Positions 8,497 through 16,658 of a stretch of 64,000 bases of DNA are shown in pieces. The translations under genes were made by a program, and so were the position numbers. Source of the DNA: Rivularia sp034931125 (GTDB taxonomy: Bacteria; Cyanobacteriota; Cyanobacteriia; Cyanobacteriales; Nostocaceae); contig NZ_JAYGHM010000013.1 of the NCBI RefSeq assembly GCF_034931125.1, positions 1 through 64,000 of the forward strand, written 5' to 3'. The notes beneath the pieces are model-generated. The model saw nothing but the letters and a program-made list of their open reading frames with translations, searched no databases and was not told the DNA's origin. Position 1 is the stretch's first letter. Each line of letters opens with the position of its first letter.

Positions 8497-9579
8497 TTAA
8501 TCAACTCCAACCTCTTTCCAAGCATTGACAACCGCTTTTTGTTCGCTGCTTGCTGAACCGTAAAGTTCTCCTGCTACTGCAATAGTTATTTCTGCGGCTT
8601 GTTTAAAGTTTGATTTTGAGCGCAGTTTTTCACATAAACTAAGGTACCAAATTTTTCCGGCTTTCTCCCAAGCGTAACCACCAATTTCTGCTGCTGCTAA
8701 GTAAAAAGCACGATTGGGTATACCCGAATTTATATGTACTCCGCCGTTGTCTTTTGTACCAGTGTAAATATCTTTGACGTGGGCTGGTTGGGGGTCTTTA
8801 CCAAGTACGGGGTCGTCGTAAGCTGTACCCGGTGCTTTCATTGAGCGAATTCCTTTACCTTTGACTTTTTCAGTAAATAATCCGGCACCAATTAACCAGT
8901 CTGCTCGATCTGCGGTTTGATTATTGATTTGCTGTTTGACTAAGGAACCAAACACGTCAGAAAACGATTCATTCAGCGCACCGGATTCGCCAAAATAGAT
9001 TAAATCTGCTTCATACTGGGTAACACCGTGGGTTAATTCATGTCCAATGACATCAACCGACTTGGTAAAACGGTTAAATAGTTCGCCGTCACCGTCACCA
9101 TAAACCATTTGGCTGCCGTTCCAAAAAGCATTTTGGTACTTCTCACCGTAATGTACGGTAGAATCCAAACGCAAGCCTTTGTCATCGATGGAATTGCGAT
9201 CGCAAATTTTTTGAAAAAAGTCGTAAGTAGCTCCAGCTGCGTCGTAAGCTTCATTTACGGCTTCGTCTTCTGTAGGAGCATCACCTTCACCCCGGACTAA
9301 TTGTCCTGGCAGTTTTTCAGCAGTTTTCGCATCATAGATAGTACGGCGTTTTTCACCAGCTTGCGGCATTAAATCTATACCGCCCAAATTAATCCGTCTG
9401 CCCCTAGTTTGCGCGGAAAGATTCAAAGTCTGAAAAGCCCATTCGCGCTGGGTTGGTGTGCCGTTAACAGCCACCTTTTCCAACATATGAGGGGGGATAA
9501 TACAGCAGATCGGACATCTGTAATGAAGCGAATGTTTATAGCCGAAACCATGTGATTTTTTCTGCTTTTTTCGAGCCAT
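8497..9579 (-). CDS. Protealysin-like M4 (thermolysin family) metalloprotease
   Basis: 360 residues. There is no signal peptide: the lysine-rich start is followed by a short propeptide carrying PPHML (29-33), the hallmark of protealysin-type precursors. The catalytic zinc motif HELTH is at 180-184, the third ligand region NESFSD at 203-208, and the catalytic histidine lies in GGVHINSG (H282). These are intact, so the enzyme is probably an active neutral endopeptidase that removes its own propeptide. Cysteines near residues 22-26 (CPICC) are an unusual addition to the propeptide. The linked emfourin-type gene downstream supports the assignment. Targets are unknown; in enterobacteria protealysins act inside cells and are linked to invasion. 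Confidence 0.9.
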   Translation of the reverse strand: MARKKQKKSHGFGYKHSLHYRCPICCIIPPHMLEKVAVNGTPTQREWAFQTLNLSAQTRGRRINLGGIDLMPQAGEKRRTIYDAKTAEKLPGQLVRGEGDAPTEDEAVNEAYDAAGATYDFFQKICDRNSIDDKGLRLDSTVHYGEKYQNAFWNGSQMVYGDGDGELFNRFTKSVDVIGHELTHGVTQYEADLIYFGESGALNESFSDVFGSLVKQQINNQTADRADWLIGAGLFTEKVKGKGIRSMKAPGTAYDDPVLGKDPQPAHVKDIYTGTKDNGGVHINSGIPNRAFYLAAAEIGGYAWEKAGKIWYLSLCEKLRSKSNFKQAAEITIAVAGELYGSASSEQKAVVNAWKEVGVD

Positions 9580-10173
9580 CTAATGGTGTTCTCCCTTTTT
9601 TTATTTTTTATTTTGGATTTTGGATTTTAGATTACCCTTCGGGAAGACGCTTTCGCGTCAATAGATTTGGATAAATAACTAAAATTCTTAATCTAGTTTG
9701 TATTGAGCCTGCTTTTCCTTATTAAACCAGGAGAGTTACGACCTAATTTCGCAAATACATCAAAACATTATTTGGGTGAATTACGTTTGTATACCAAACC
9801 TTCGGAGGTTATATCATAAAATTCATCGAATGTTGGCTATGTTACCTATTAGTGTTGGAATAATGCGATTTTGTATTGCTATTTGATATTTGTTTATGTT
9901 TGTTATGAAAAATTAATTTATCTTAATCCTAAATAATAAAGAGATAAGTAATAAATTCGTAAGTAGGTCGGCGTTAAAAATCGCGATCGCGACAGGGAGT
10001 AGGGAATAGACAGTAGGGACAAGGCTTTAATACCAATTTACCCAACCGTTACATAGTTGGTTTCATTTGTGCCGACTTACTTAGTGCGAGTATCTTGGTC
10101 GCTCTTTGCTTCGAGCGAGACGGTCGCAAAATCGACCAAATAGATTATTAATTTCAGAAATAATTCAAAATCT
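9580..10173. other. Intergenic region with a dispersed repeat and small hairpins, no gene seen
   Basis: About 590 bases without a credible gene. It contains repeat copy A (9622-9668), two GCGATCGC-type octamers near 9985, GGAGTAGGG-like repeats near 9995-10020, and a nested hairpin near 10095-10139 (TTGGTCGCTC with GAGCGA and CGACCAA). It holds the promoter of the M4 protease and the end of the methyltransferase gene. Confidence 0.6.
9622..9668 (+). repeat. Dispersed 47-bp repeat, copy A
   Basis: GGATTTTAGATT, CCCTTCGGGAA, then GACGC-TTTC-GCGTC and AATAGATTT. Two small stems are contained in it. Copy C (10967-11012, inverted) differs at about two positions. Copy B (14359-14406) differs in the middle. 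All three lie between genes. Confidence 0.8.
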
Positions 10174-10908
10174 TTAAACTATTCCTCCAAATACTGCCAA
10201 CCCATAACATTTCCAGGGTACAGCTACAGTATTAAACCCAGCTTCCATCAGCATTTGTAACTGTGCATCTAAAGTTGCTAACTGGTCTTGACTAGAGTAA
10301 CCGTAACTAGTAGCATAATCTACAGAATCGCTATTACTTGCCAAGCGAGAACGAACTTCTTGTATAGTCGTTCCTTGATTTTTCGTCCATTCTTCTCCCA
10401 CAGCTTTGTAAATTTCTGCTAATACGGGTGATTCTGGTAAAATTGGGTCTGCATTCCAAAAGCAACCACCGCTCTTAAGACTTTTACCGATACGTTGAAA
10501 TAACTTTGCTTTCATCTCGTCGCTGAGATGGTGAATTGCCAGTGATGACACACAAGCATCAAATTCAGTACCAACATCAAATTTTTCCGGATTATTTGCC
10601 CATTCTCCAAAATCGGCTTCTATACCACTCCATCGCTGATATCCAGCTTGATTAATTTTTGTTCTCGCAAATTCGATCATCCTGGGTGAATAATCGAGAG
10701 CAATAACTTCAGCAGCGGGACAGCGATCAAGGATTTTATGACTAAGCTCACCCGTACCGCAACCCAATTCTAAAATCCGACGAGAGTTAGCAGGAACACA
10801 GCGAGCAACAGCTGCGAGCATTTGGTCGTAGTTCGGTAACAGTTGACGAATACCAGCATCAAAATCGGTAGTTTGAGCGAAAACTTCACCGGGAAACACT
10901 TGTGACAT
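10174..10908 (-). CDS. Class I SAM-dependent methyltransferase
   Basis: About 244 residues from the preferred ATG at 10908 (MSQVFPGEVFAQ); an in-frame ATG at 10935 would add nine residues. Motif I is ILELGCGTGELS, followed by the acidic strand end ALDYSP, then DACVSSLAIHHL (motif IV region) and a motif VI-like GGCFWNADP. This is the Rossmann methyltransferase fold of the UbiE/TAM class. The C-terminal half (LQMLMEAGF, WKCYGLAVFGG) matches small-molecule methyltransferases. The substrate is unknown. It is the last gene of the leftward 10.2-15.7 kb cluster, but the 224-base gap before it contains repeat copy C, so it may be transcribed on its own. Confidence 0.85.
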   Translation of the reverse strand: MSQVFPGEVFAQTTDFDAGIRQLLPNYDQMLAAVARCVPANSRRILELGCGTGELSHKILDRCPAAEVIALDYSPRMIEFARTKINQAGYQRWSGIEADFGEWANNPEKFDVGTEFDACVSSLAIHHLSDEMKAKLFQRIGKSLKSGGCFWNADPILPESPVLAEIYKAVGEEWTKNQGTTIQEVRSRLASNSDSVDYATSYGYSSQDQLATLDAQLQMLMEAGFNTVAVPWKCYGLAVFGGIV

Positions 10909-10966
10909 GAAAATTTTACCATGATAATGCAACACTAATAATTATGATGCATCAGATGCATTCTAA

Positions 10967-11012
10967 AATCTATTGAGGCGGAAGCGTCTTCCCGAAGGGT
11001 AATCTAAAATCC
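10967..11012 (-). repeat. Dispersed 47-bp repeat, copy C (inverted)
   Basis: Reverse complement of copy A: AAATCTATTGA, GCGTCTTCCCGAAGGG, TAATCTAAAATCC, with about two mismatches. It lies just upstream of the methyltransferase gene. Confidence 0.8.
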
Positions 11013-11159
11013 AAAATGGTATAACTTATACACCAAAATGGTGGAATTTATCTAACATAGTTATAGACCTCACTAGTTTTGTGTGGTTGTGTGTTGTAAA
11101 ACTTAGTTGTAATTTTGCCCTGGGGATTAAACCCTTGGCATTTTTTTTGTGATTCCGAC

Positions 11160-12488
11160 TCAAATATCGAGGACAATTCTCTGAGTTTTCGGTTGAGAAA
11201 TACAAATTAAAACCGAATCTTCATCAACTGCTGCTGTCGGTTCTTCTTGATAGCTCACTTCACCTTCAGTAATTTGGCAAGTGCAGGTTCCACAAATCCC
11301 AGCACGACAGCTATAGGGTGGATTAATGCCGTTATTTTCGGCGAATTCGAGAATATTACCATCTTCCTGAGTCCAAGTTAGAGTTTTACCGGATTTAGAG
11401 AAGACAATTTCTGCTGTGGTAACACTTTCATCTGTAGTCGTAACGGACTTTTGAGAAGATGCTGCTATTGGCTTGCTAAATGATTCAAAGTAAATTTGAT
11501 TTGCGGGTACTCCCCATGCTTGCAGACCGTCACGTAATGATTGCATAAAATTCGGAGAACCGCACAAGAAAAACTCAGCATTTTGTGTAGTTAGTTGTTG
11601 AATTAAAGCTGAATTAACGTAACCTTGGCTGTGATATTTTCCCTCATCTTCTAGTTCTGGACGACTATAACGAAAATGAACTTTTAAGTTAGGATTTTCG
11701 CCAGCTAATCCTAATACTTCTTCCCGGAAAGCATGATAATTCCCATTCCTAGTACCATGTACAAAATAAACTTCTCGTTGAGGATTTAGTTGGGCTGTTG
11801 CTTTTGCCATACTAATCATCGGTGTAATCCCAACACCGTTACTTATAAGTACCGCAGGTAGCTTTTTTTGTACATTTAAAACGAATTTACCGTTTGGTGG
11901 TTTTGCTAGAATTACCGAGCCTTCATGAATAGAATTGTGCATGAAATTCGAGGCAATTCCTGGCATTACGCTTAATCCTGGTGGTGCTAATTCTCGCTTA
12001 ATTGATAAACGATAATATTGAGGATATTGGCTATAGTCGGAAAGCGAATAAGTGCGGATTACTGGCTTATTCTGTCCGGGAATATCAAGTTTAATAGTAA
12101 GGAATTGTCCCGGTTGAAAGTTGGGGATCTCATATTTATCTTGTGGTTCTAAATAAAAGGAAGTAATTTCCTCACTTTCTTTCACTTTACGAACGACAAT
12201 AAAGTTTCTCCAATCTTTCCAAATTTGGTTTTGCGATTTATCTATTTGTTGTTTATCTAAAGATAATTTAAGTTTATTTGATTTTTCAGCAACAGTTAAA
12301 CCGAATATACCACCAGCAACAGTAGCAAGTAACGAAGAATATATCCCATATTTCAAGGCGGATTTATCCTTGGGATTAATATAGCCAATAATTGAACCAG
12401 AAATAATTGTTACAATTGTAAATCCCAGACTGGCACTGGTAAAAGCTCTGAGGAGAGGATTTTTTATTGCTGCGATTGGTTCTATCAT
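11160..12488 (-). CDS. Membrane-anchored flavin reductase with C-terminal 2Fe-2S ferredoxin domain
   Basis: 443 residues from ATG 12488 (a TTG at 12509 is less likely). Two hydrophobic helices (about residues 12-40 and 48-70) anchor the N-terminus. Then comes an FNR-type FAD domain (RTYSLSDYS, binding FAD), an NAD(P)-binding domain (GVGITPMISM; FFLCGSPNFM), and a plant-type ferredoxin domain with CRAGICGTCTC plus a later cysteine for the 2Fe-2S cluster. The order matches Hcr/flavohemoglobin-reductase-type enzymes. It should pass electrons from NAD(P)H to an unknown acceptor, perhaps a membrane partner such as the DUF4079 protein two genes upstream. It lies 47 bases after the EamA gene, probably in one transcript. 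Confidence 0.85.
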   Translation of the reverse strand: MIEPIAAIKNPLLRAFTSASLGFTIVTIISGSIIGYINPKDKSALKYGIYSSLLATVAGGIFGLTVAEKSNKLKLSLDKQQIDKSQNQIWKDWRNFIVVRKVKESEEITSFYLEPQDKYEIPNFQPGQFLTIKLDIPGQNKPVIRTYSLSDYSQYPQYYRLSIKRELAPPGLSVMPGIASNFMHNSIHEGSVILAKPPNGKFVLNVQKKLPAVLISNGVGITPMISMAKATAQLNPQREVYFVHGTRNGNYHAFREEVLGLAGENPNLKVHFRYSRPELEDEGKYHSQGYVNSALIQQLTTQNAEFFLCGSPNFMQSLRDGLQAWGVPANQIYFESFSKPIAASSQKSVTTTDESVTTAEIVFSKSGKTLTWTQEDGNILEFAENNGINPPYSCRAGICGTCTCQITEGEVSYQEEPTAAVDEDSVLICISQPKTQRIVLDI

Positions 12489-12535
12489 AAAATAACCCGT
12501 TACGATCAAAACTAGTTTTTATTAAAGAGCGGCGA

Positions 12536-13591
12536 TTATATTCCTTTAAACCCAACTTCACTTTCAACTTCTTGTAATTTATTTGGTGAATTTGTCCTAG
12601 ATTCGGAACCTTGATGGGATGGTTTGGGAAAAATACTTAATTGACTCAAAACAATCCCCACCAAAATTACAAAACCACCGATATATTGAGCTAAATTTGG
12701 TGCTTGTCCTAAGATTAAATAGGCAGCAATTACAGCCACAATCGGCGTGAAAGAGCCAATCAACGAAGCTTGAGGTATGCTAGTCGCTCGCAATCCCGCA
12801 ATCCAACAGGACTGACCAACTACTACAATTACTGGTCCGTAAATCAACATCCATTTCCATAAAAACGGTGAAAATACATCCATAAAGTGATGCGGTCCGT
12901 ATAGTATTAAGGCTGCGAAGAAAAAGGTAATTGTTCCCAAAGCTGTACGATAAATATTAAAAATTTCTAGCGGAACTTGGGCGAGATTTTTCTTACTCAG
13001 AATAGTCGAAATAGCCAAAACTACAGACGCGATCGCAGTCAAAATTTCTCCAGTTCCAAAACTAAATAAATTTTCCATTTTTACCATTTCTTGTAGATTA
13101 GATGGTAGAGAAATGGTTAGGAATACACCAACAAAAGAGACAATCGCTCCAATTATTTGCCAAAAATTGACTCGCTCTCGCAAGAACCATATAGAAAGAG
13201 CTAAAGTTAAAGGTGGTTCCAATCGACCAATTAAAACAACATTATTAACATCTGTAATAGCTAAAGCTTGAAAAATCAAACCAGGTGCTAATGCTGCTCC
13301 AAGAATTGAAGTAATAGTCAGATAAAACCATTTATTTTTGCTAATTTGTCGCAATCTACTCAGTGTAAACTGTCGTCCATAGACTACTGACAGTACAAAT
13401 AAAGCGCAGAGGTTGCCGACAAATAAAACATTGCAAAAAGAAACAGGATTATGACCATTAACGTACCTTTGCGCTCCAATTTCTGTTAGTTTACGAGTGA
13501 CGGAACTTGCAGCACCAAAAATAAAAATGGCAACTAAGAGATAAAGTTGACCGGAAAATCTAGGAATGATTAAAAAACGTGATACCCGCAT
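12536..13591 (-). CDS. EamA/DMT-family membrane transporter
   Basis: 351 residues with about ten hydrophobic helices in two EamA repeats (about 15-165 and 180-320), such as LYLLVAIFIFGAASSVTRKL and the second repeat starting GEILTAIASVVLAISTILSKK. The hydrophilic C-tail is extra. These proteins export or exchange small metabolites across the plasma membrane; the substrate cannot be read from sequence. It lies 30 bases downstream of the DUF4079 gene and 47 bases upstream of the flavin reductase gene, all in the same direction, which suggests an operon. Confidence 0.85.
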   Translation of the reverse strand: MRVSRFLIIPRFSGQLYLLVAIFIFGAASSVTRKLTEIGAQRYVNGHNPVSFCNVLFVGNLCALFVLSVVYGRQFTLSRLRQISKNKWFYLTITSILGAALAPGLIFQALAITDVNNVVLIGRLEPPLTLALSIWFLRERVNFWQIIGAIVSFVGVFLTISLPSNLQEMVKMENLFSFGTGEILTAIASVVLAISTILSKKNLAQVPLEIFNIYRTALGTITFFFAALILYGPHHFMDVFSPFLWKWMLIYGPVIVVVGQSCWIAGLRATSIPQASLIGSFTPIVAVIAAYLILGQAPNLAQYIGGFVILVGIVLSQLSIFPKPSHQGSESRTNSPNKLQEVESEVGFKGI

Positions 13592-13621
13592 TTAGCTTCA
13601 GCGATCCTAAGTGAACATCAC

Positions 13622-14350
13622 CTATTTTGGTTGCGGAGTTCCCTGGATTATACAAGGCTTAATATCACATTGCAGTTCGTAAAGTTTATTCACATACTGT
13701 TCTTGCCAACTTAAGGGAATTTCTAATAAATCTCGCGTTCCGGTCATTCCTTGTCCAATAAATAATAAGAGAGCTACACAATTAAGAATAATGTGAACAG
13801 TGCGCCAACGATTTTGTCTATCTTTGTAAATATCCTGGACAATTGCTAGGGAAAAAATCATCAACATTGCAGCAGTTATTCCATAGTAATAATGGGAGAT
13901 AAACCACTCATTCCCTCGTCGATACACTTCTGGTTGACAACCGAGTAAAATTAATCCCATCCCTGTTAAAGTTGCAAATATTCCTCTCCAAATTGGAGTT
14001 TTGGCTTGGTAAAGAAAGTAAAGTGATGCAACGGTTGCAATACACATAAAAACAACAAAAACGAATCGTAGAGGTTCTTGGGAAATTACCTGTTTTTCCA
14101 GCATTTTTGCAAAAATCGAAAATGCAAGTCCTAATAAAGTAATCCCTACAACCGCACCAGTTAACCAGCGTCCTAAATGTACGTGTTCTTGTCCAACCAC
14201 AGGAGGAATTTTACTTTTATTACCCGATGCTGTTTGTAAGCGACGCTGACGGGTTGACCAGGCAAAATTAACAACAATTCCAATTAAAGGAAAGACGAAA
14301 AAAACTGCAATCATCGGATGTAGTAGCAAAAAATAGTCTTTAGCTATCAT
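13622..14350 (-). CDS. DUF4079 family membrane protein (cytochrome b561-like)
   Basis: 242 residues with about seven hydrophobic helices. The start (LLLHPMIAVFFVFPLIGIV) and histidines within or next to helices (HPMIA, EHVHLGRW, HYYYG, TVHIILN) fit DUF4079, a cyanobacterial family often compared with b561/ferric-reductase-like heme membrane proteins. A redox role is inference and agrees with the flavin/2Fe-2S reductase in the same cluster. The ATG at 14350 has only a short leader from repeat copy B (14359-14406), which may hold or displace its promoter. Confidence 0.78.
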   Translation of the reverse strand: MIAKDYFLLLHPMIAVFFVFPLIGIVVNFAWSTRQRRLQTASGNKSKIPPVVGQEHVHLGRWLTGAVVGITLLGLAFSIFAKMLEKQVISQEPLRFVFVVFMCIATVASLYFLYQAKTPIWRGIFATLTGMGLILLGCQPEVYRRGNEWFISHYYYGITAAMLMIFSLAIVQDIYKDRQNRWRTVHIILNCVALLLFIGQGMTGTRDLLEIPLSWQEQYVNKLYELQCDIKPCIIQGTPQPK

Positions 14351-14358
14351 AGGATTTT

Positions 14359-14406
14359 GGATTTTAGATTACAAAGACGGGAAGACGCTTTCGCGTCAAT
14401 AGATTT
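14359..14406 (+). repeat. Dispersed 47-bp repeat, copy B
   Basis: Same ends as copy A (GGATTTTAGATT ... GGGAAGACGCTTTCGCGTC AATAGATTT), but CCCTTC is replaced by CAAAGAC. It sits 9 bases upstream of the DUF4079 start codon. Confidence 0.75.
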
Positions 14407-14521
14407 TAGATTCGTTTCACAAAACAATCTTTTCTGTCAAATACTTATGTTTAAATTAATGGGGTAATTTTGTATTTTATTTTTTACCCCATTTGTTCTC
14501 TTTCAACAAGTATTAAAAATA

Positions 14522-14902
14522 CTACTTCACTTCTGCTGGAGGAAACTTATCAATTTTACCTTTCTTGACCGCAACCACTACATCGTAAGTAGAACAATAA
14601 GAAAAGGTAACGTTATTTTTCTTGTTAAAAAGATTAACAACCATACCCGCACCACCTGGTTGAATCCCGATTGGTTCTAAATCTCCAAAGAAAAAACGAC
14701 GCATTGCATCAGCACTACCAAACTGTCCTTTATTTTTGGTAATCATATCAATGTGCTGCTGAGGAGTCATTCCGGTTGCATCTTTCATTTCTTGAGCGGA
14801 TGCTGTTGTCAAATTAGAATTAACAACTTTTGCGGGTACATCACAAGCAAATAACATACCGGATAAAGTCAAGATCGTGAAAATTGAAGTTGGTTTAATC
14901 AT
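14522..14902 (-). CDS. Small predicted lipoprotein, unknown function
   Basis: 126 residues. The N-terminus (MIKPTSIFTILTLSGMLFAC) is a lipoprotein signal with a cysteine at 20. The mature part has a repeat-free alpha/beta pattern with FFFGDLEPIGIQPGGAGMVV and a C-terminal FSYCSTYDVVVAVKKGKI strand pair. I do not recognise a named family. It lies between the Crp/Fnr regulator and the DUF4079 gene, in the same direction, with about 160-170 bases on either side, so it may have its own promoter. An FNR-geometry palindrome lies about 150 bases upstream. Confidence 0.7.
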   Translation of the reverse strand: MIKPTSIFTILTLSGMLFACDVPAKVVNSNLTTASAQEMKDATGMTPQQHIDMITKNKGQFGSADAMRRFFFGDLEPIGIQPGGAGMVVNLFNKKNNVTFSYCSTYDVVVAVKKGKIDKFPPAEVK

Positions 14903-15046
14903 TAGCTATTTTGAATTACTCCTTTAATTTTTGACCGCTGCAACATTATTCAAGAGGAATATAGGCTTAAAGATTCACAGAGCAATATGATTGAAATCAA
15001 TTTTCGAGAACAAGTTTATATAAATTAATATTTCTTCATCAAAACA

Positions 15047-15060
15047 CTGATTTATATCAG
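15047..15060. promoter_or_regulatory. Candidate Crp/Fnr operator
   Basis: CTGAT-TTAT-ATCAG is a perfect 5-4-5 palindrome with the spacing of FNR-type sites (TTGATnnnnATCAA). It lies immediately after the Crp/Fnr gene and about 145 bases before the lipoprotein start. A second palindrome, ATTGA-AA-TCAAT (14990-15001), is closer to that gene. Regulation is inferred. Confidence 0.4.
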
Positions 15061-15062
15061 AA

Positions 15063-15668
15063 TTACTGACGAAATATGATTTTCCCTTTAAGACGTGTCA
15101 TAATACCCTCGCGTTGTAATTGGGAAAGTACGCGAGATAATGCTTCTGGAGTGATACCGATGCTACTGGCAATATCTTTCAAGGGTTGTTCTAGATCGAG
15201 AGTTTTTTGATCGGGAGGAGTCATTACCCGCAAATAATGCATAACGCGATCGCGAGCTGAACGAATTCCTCGCACTTCTAATAGCAGTTTTGTCTGGTGC
15301 AATCGTCGTGCTAATTGTTCGGTAAAATTTATAGATAAATCAGCATTTGACTTCAAAGCATCTAAAAATAACTGCTTCGGGAAAGAAATTACCCTCGTTG
15401 AACTTTTTGCGATCGCGCTACACACATATATATGGTTAAATAATGCAACTTCCGCAAAATATTCTCCTGGTTTGACTGCATAATGATTAACAGTTGTCCC
15501 ATCATCTATATAATGAATTAACTTGATACAACCGCGATCAACAATAAAAATAGCATTAGCAACTTCATTCTGATAAAAAAGTATTTCACCATCTGCTAAA
15601 TCATGAACAGTCATAGCATCAATTAGATTTTCTGGCAAATCTTTCGTTTTAAAGCTACTCATGACCAT
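15063..15668 (-). CDS. Crp/Fnr-family transcriptional regulator
   Basis: 201 residues. A cyclic-nucleotide-binding-type beta roll (about 20-110, LADGEILFYQNEVANAIFIV) is followed by a dimerisation helix (about 112-135) and a winged helix (LKDIASSIGITPEALSRVL, about 163-182). There is no N-terminal cysteine cluster, so it is not a 4Fe-4S oxygen sensor of the Fnr type. The roll does not show a clear cAMP-binding signature, so the signal is unknown. It is the first gene of the leftward redox cluster and may control it through palindromes directly downstream. It is distinct from NtcA, whose recognition helix differs. Confidence 0.88.
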   Translation of the reverse strand: MVMSSFKTKDLPENLIDAMTVHDLADGEILFYQNEVANAIFIVDRGCIKLIHYIDDGTTVNHYAVKPGEYFAEVALFNHIYVCSAIAKSSTRVISFPKQLFLDALKSNADLSINFTEQLARRLHQTKLLLEVRGIRSARDRVMHYLRVMTPPDQKTLDLEQPLKDIASSIGITPEALSRVLSQLQREGIMTRLKGKIIFRQ

Positions 15669-15891
15669 GTATTTTTATTAAGAAAAGCATAATTTTTTAA
15701 TTCCATTGTTAGAGTCCTGGTGTTTGACAAAAACAATTATTAAGCTTTTTCCAAATAATTAAATTAATTTAAGTTGAGAATCAGTTTAGAATTTCTGTTA
15801 ATAAGACTTAGAATGTTGTAAATTATGCAGAAAGTTTTACCTGGAATCTTCTAAATTATCCTTGTGGAACGCGAAAATTAATTATATTTAC

Positions 15892-16019
15892 AGGAATGGC
15901 CGCAATTGTCACAAGACCGAGGGAACGGTGCGTGACACATAAACCATTATATTGCGTTAGAAATCAAGCGAAGTGTCACAGCACCCTACGACCAAAATAT
16001 GCCAGTTGCGGCCATTCCT
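15892..16019. repeat. 128-bp MITE-like element with inverted ends
   Basis: The 17-bp ends AGGAATGGCCGCAATTG (15892-15908) and CAGTTGCGGCCATTCCT (16003-16019) are inverted copies with one mismatch. The interior holds GGTGCGTGACAC and GTGTCACAGCACC, themselves complementary. It has no coding capacity and sits just upstream of the gluconokinase gene. Confidence 0.7.
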
Positions 16020-16051
16020 AATTTACAAGAAATAAAGATAGATAAAGCTAA

Positions 16052-16531
16052 ATGATTATTTTAGTAATGGGTGTTTCAGGTTCCGGTAAAACTACCGTCG
16101 GTGAGAAATTGGCGGAATCTTTAGGTTGGGAATTCCGCGATGCTGACGATTTTCATCCTCAGAAAAATATTGAGAAAATGCACAACGGTATTGCTTTGGA
16201 TGATGCGGATAGATTACCTTGGCTGCACAATATTCAAGATGCAATTAAACAATGCTTGTCAGAAAATAAAGATTTAGTTTTAACCTGTTCGGCTTTGAAA
16301 GAAAATTACCGTCAGATGATTTTACTAGACAAAGAATCTGTAAAATTAGTTTACCTCAAAGGTGATTTTGAATTGATTCAAGAACGCCTGAAAGAGCGGT
16401 CAAATCACTTCATGAGTGAACAACTTCTTAAAAGTCAATTTGATATCCTTGAAGAACCTTGCGACGCGATTAAGGTAGATATTTCACAGCCTCTTGAAGC
16501 TATTGTGCAAGAAATTATAGATAAATTGTGA
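16052..16531 (+). CDS. gntK: Gluconokinase
   Basis: 159 residues, the usual size of the thermoresistant gluconokinase family. Walker A is GVSGSGKTT (7-15), followed by the family's RDADDFHP and KMHNGIALDDADRLPWL sugar-site segments, and CSALKENYRQ in the middle. It phosphorylates D-gluconate with ATP to 6-phosphogluconate, feeding the oxidative pentose phosphate pathway. The ATG at 16052 has GATAAAG upstream, a weak ribosome-binding site. It converges with the fructokinase gene; a hairpin repeat lies between them. Confidence 0.9.
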   Translation: MIILVMGVSGSGKTTVGEKLAESLGWEFRDADDFHPQKNIEKMHNGIALDDADRLPWLHNIQDAIKQCLSENKDLVLTCSALKENYRQMILLDKESVKLVYLKGDFELIQERLKERSNHFMSEQLLKSQFDILEEPCDAIKVDISQPLEAIVQEIIDKL

Positions 16532-16574
16532 TAGAAATTCTTCGGTGCGATATTTTAATTTACCCAAAATACCG

Positions 16575-16648
16575 ATGTTGGGTTACGACACGATCATCGT
16601 AGATTGACCATTACGTTTAAAATTGATTTTCGTGTCTAACCCAACCTA
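16575..16648. terminator. Long hairpin repeat between convergent genes, copy 1
   Basis: TGTTGGGTTACGACACGA pairs with TCGTGTCTAACCCAAC (one bulge) around a 40-base loop. The same element lies at 61509-61582, also between two convergent genes. It may act as a bidirectional terminator or be a dispersed element. Confidence 0.6.
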
Positions 16649-16658
16649 CAAGCTAAAC

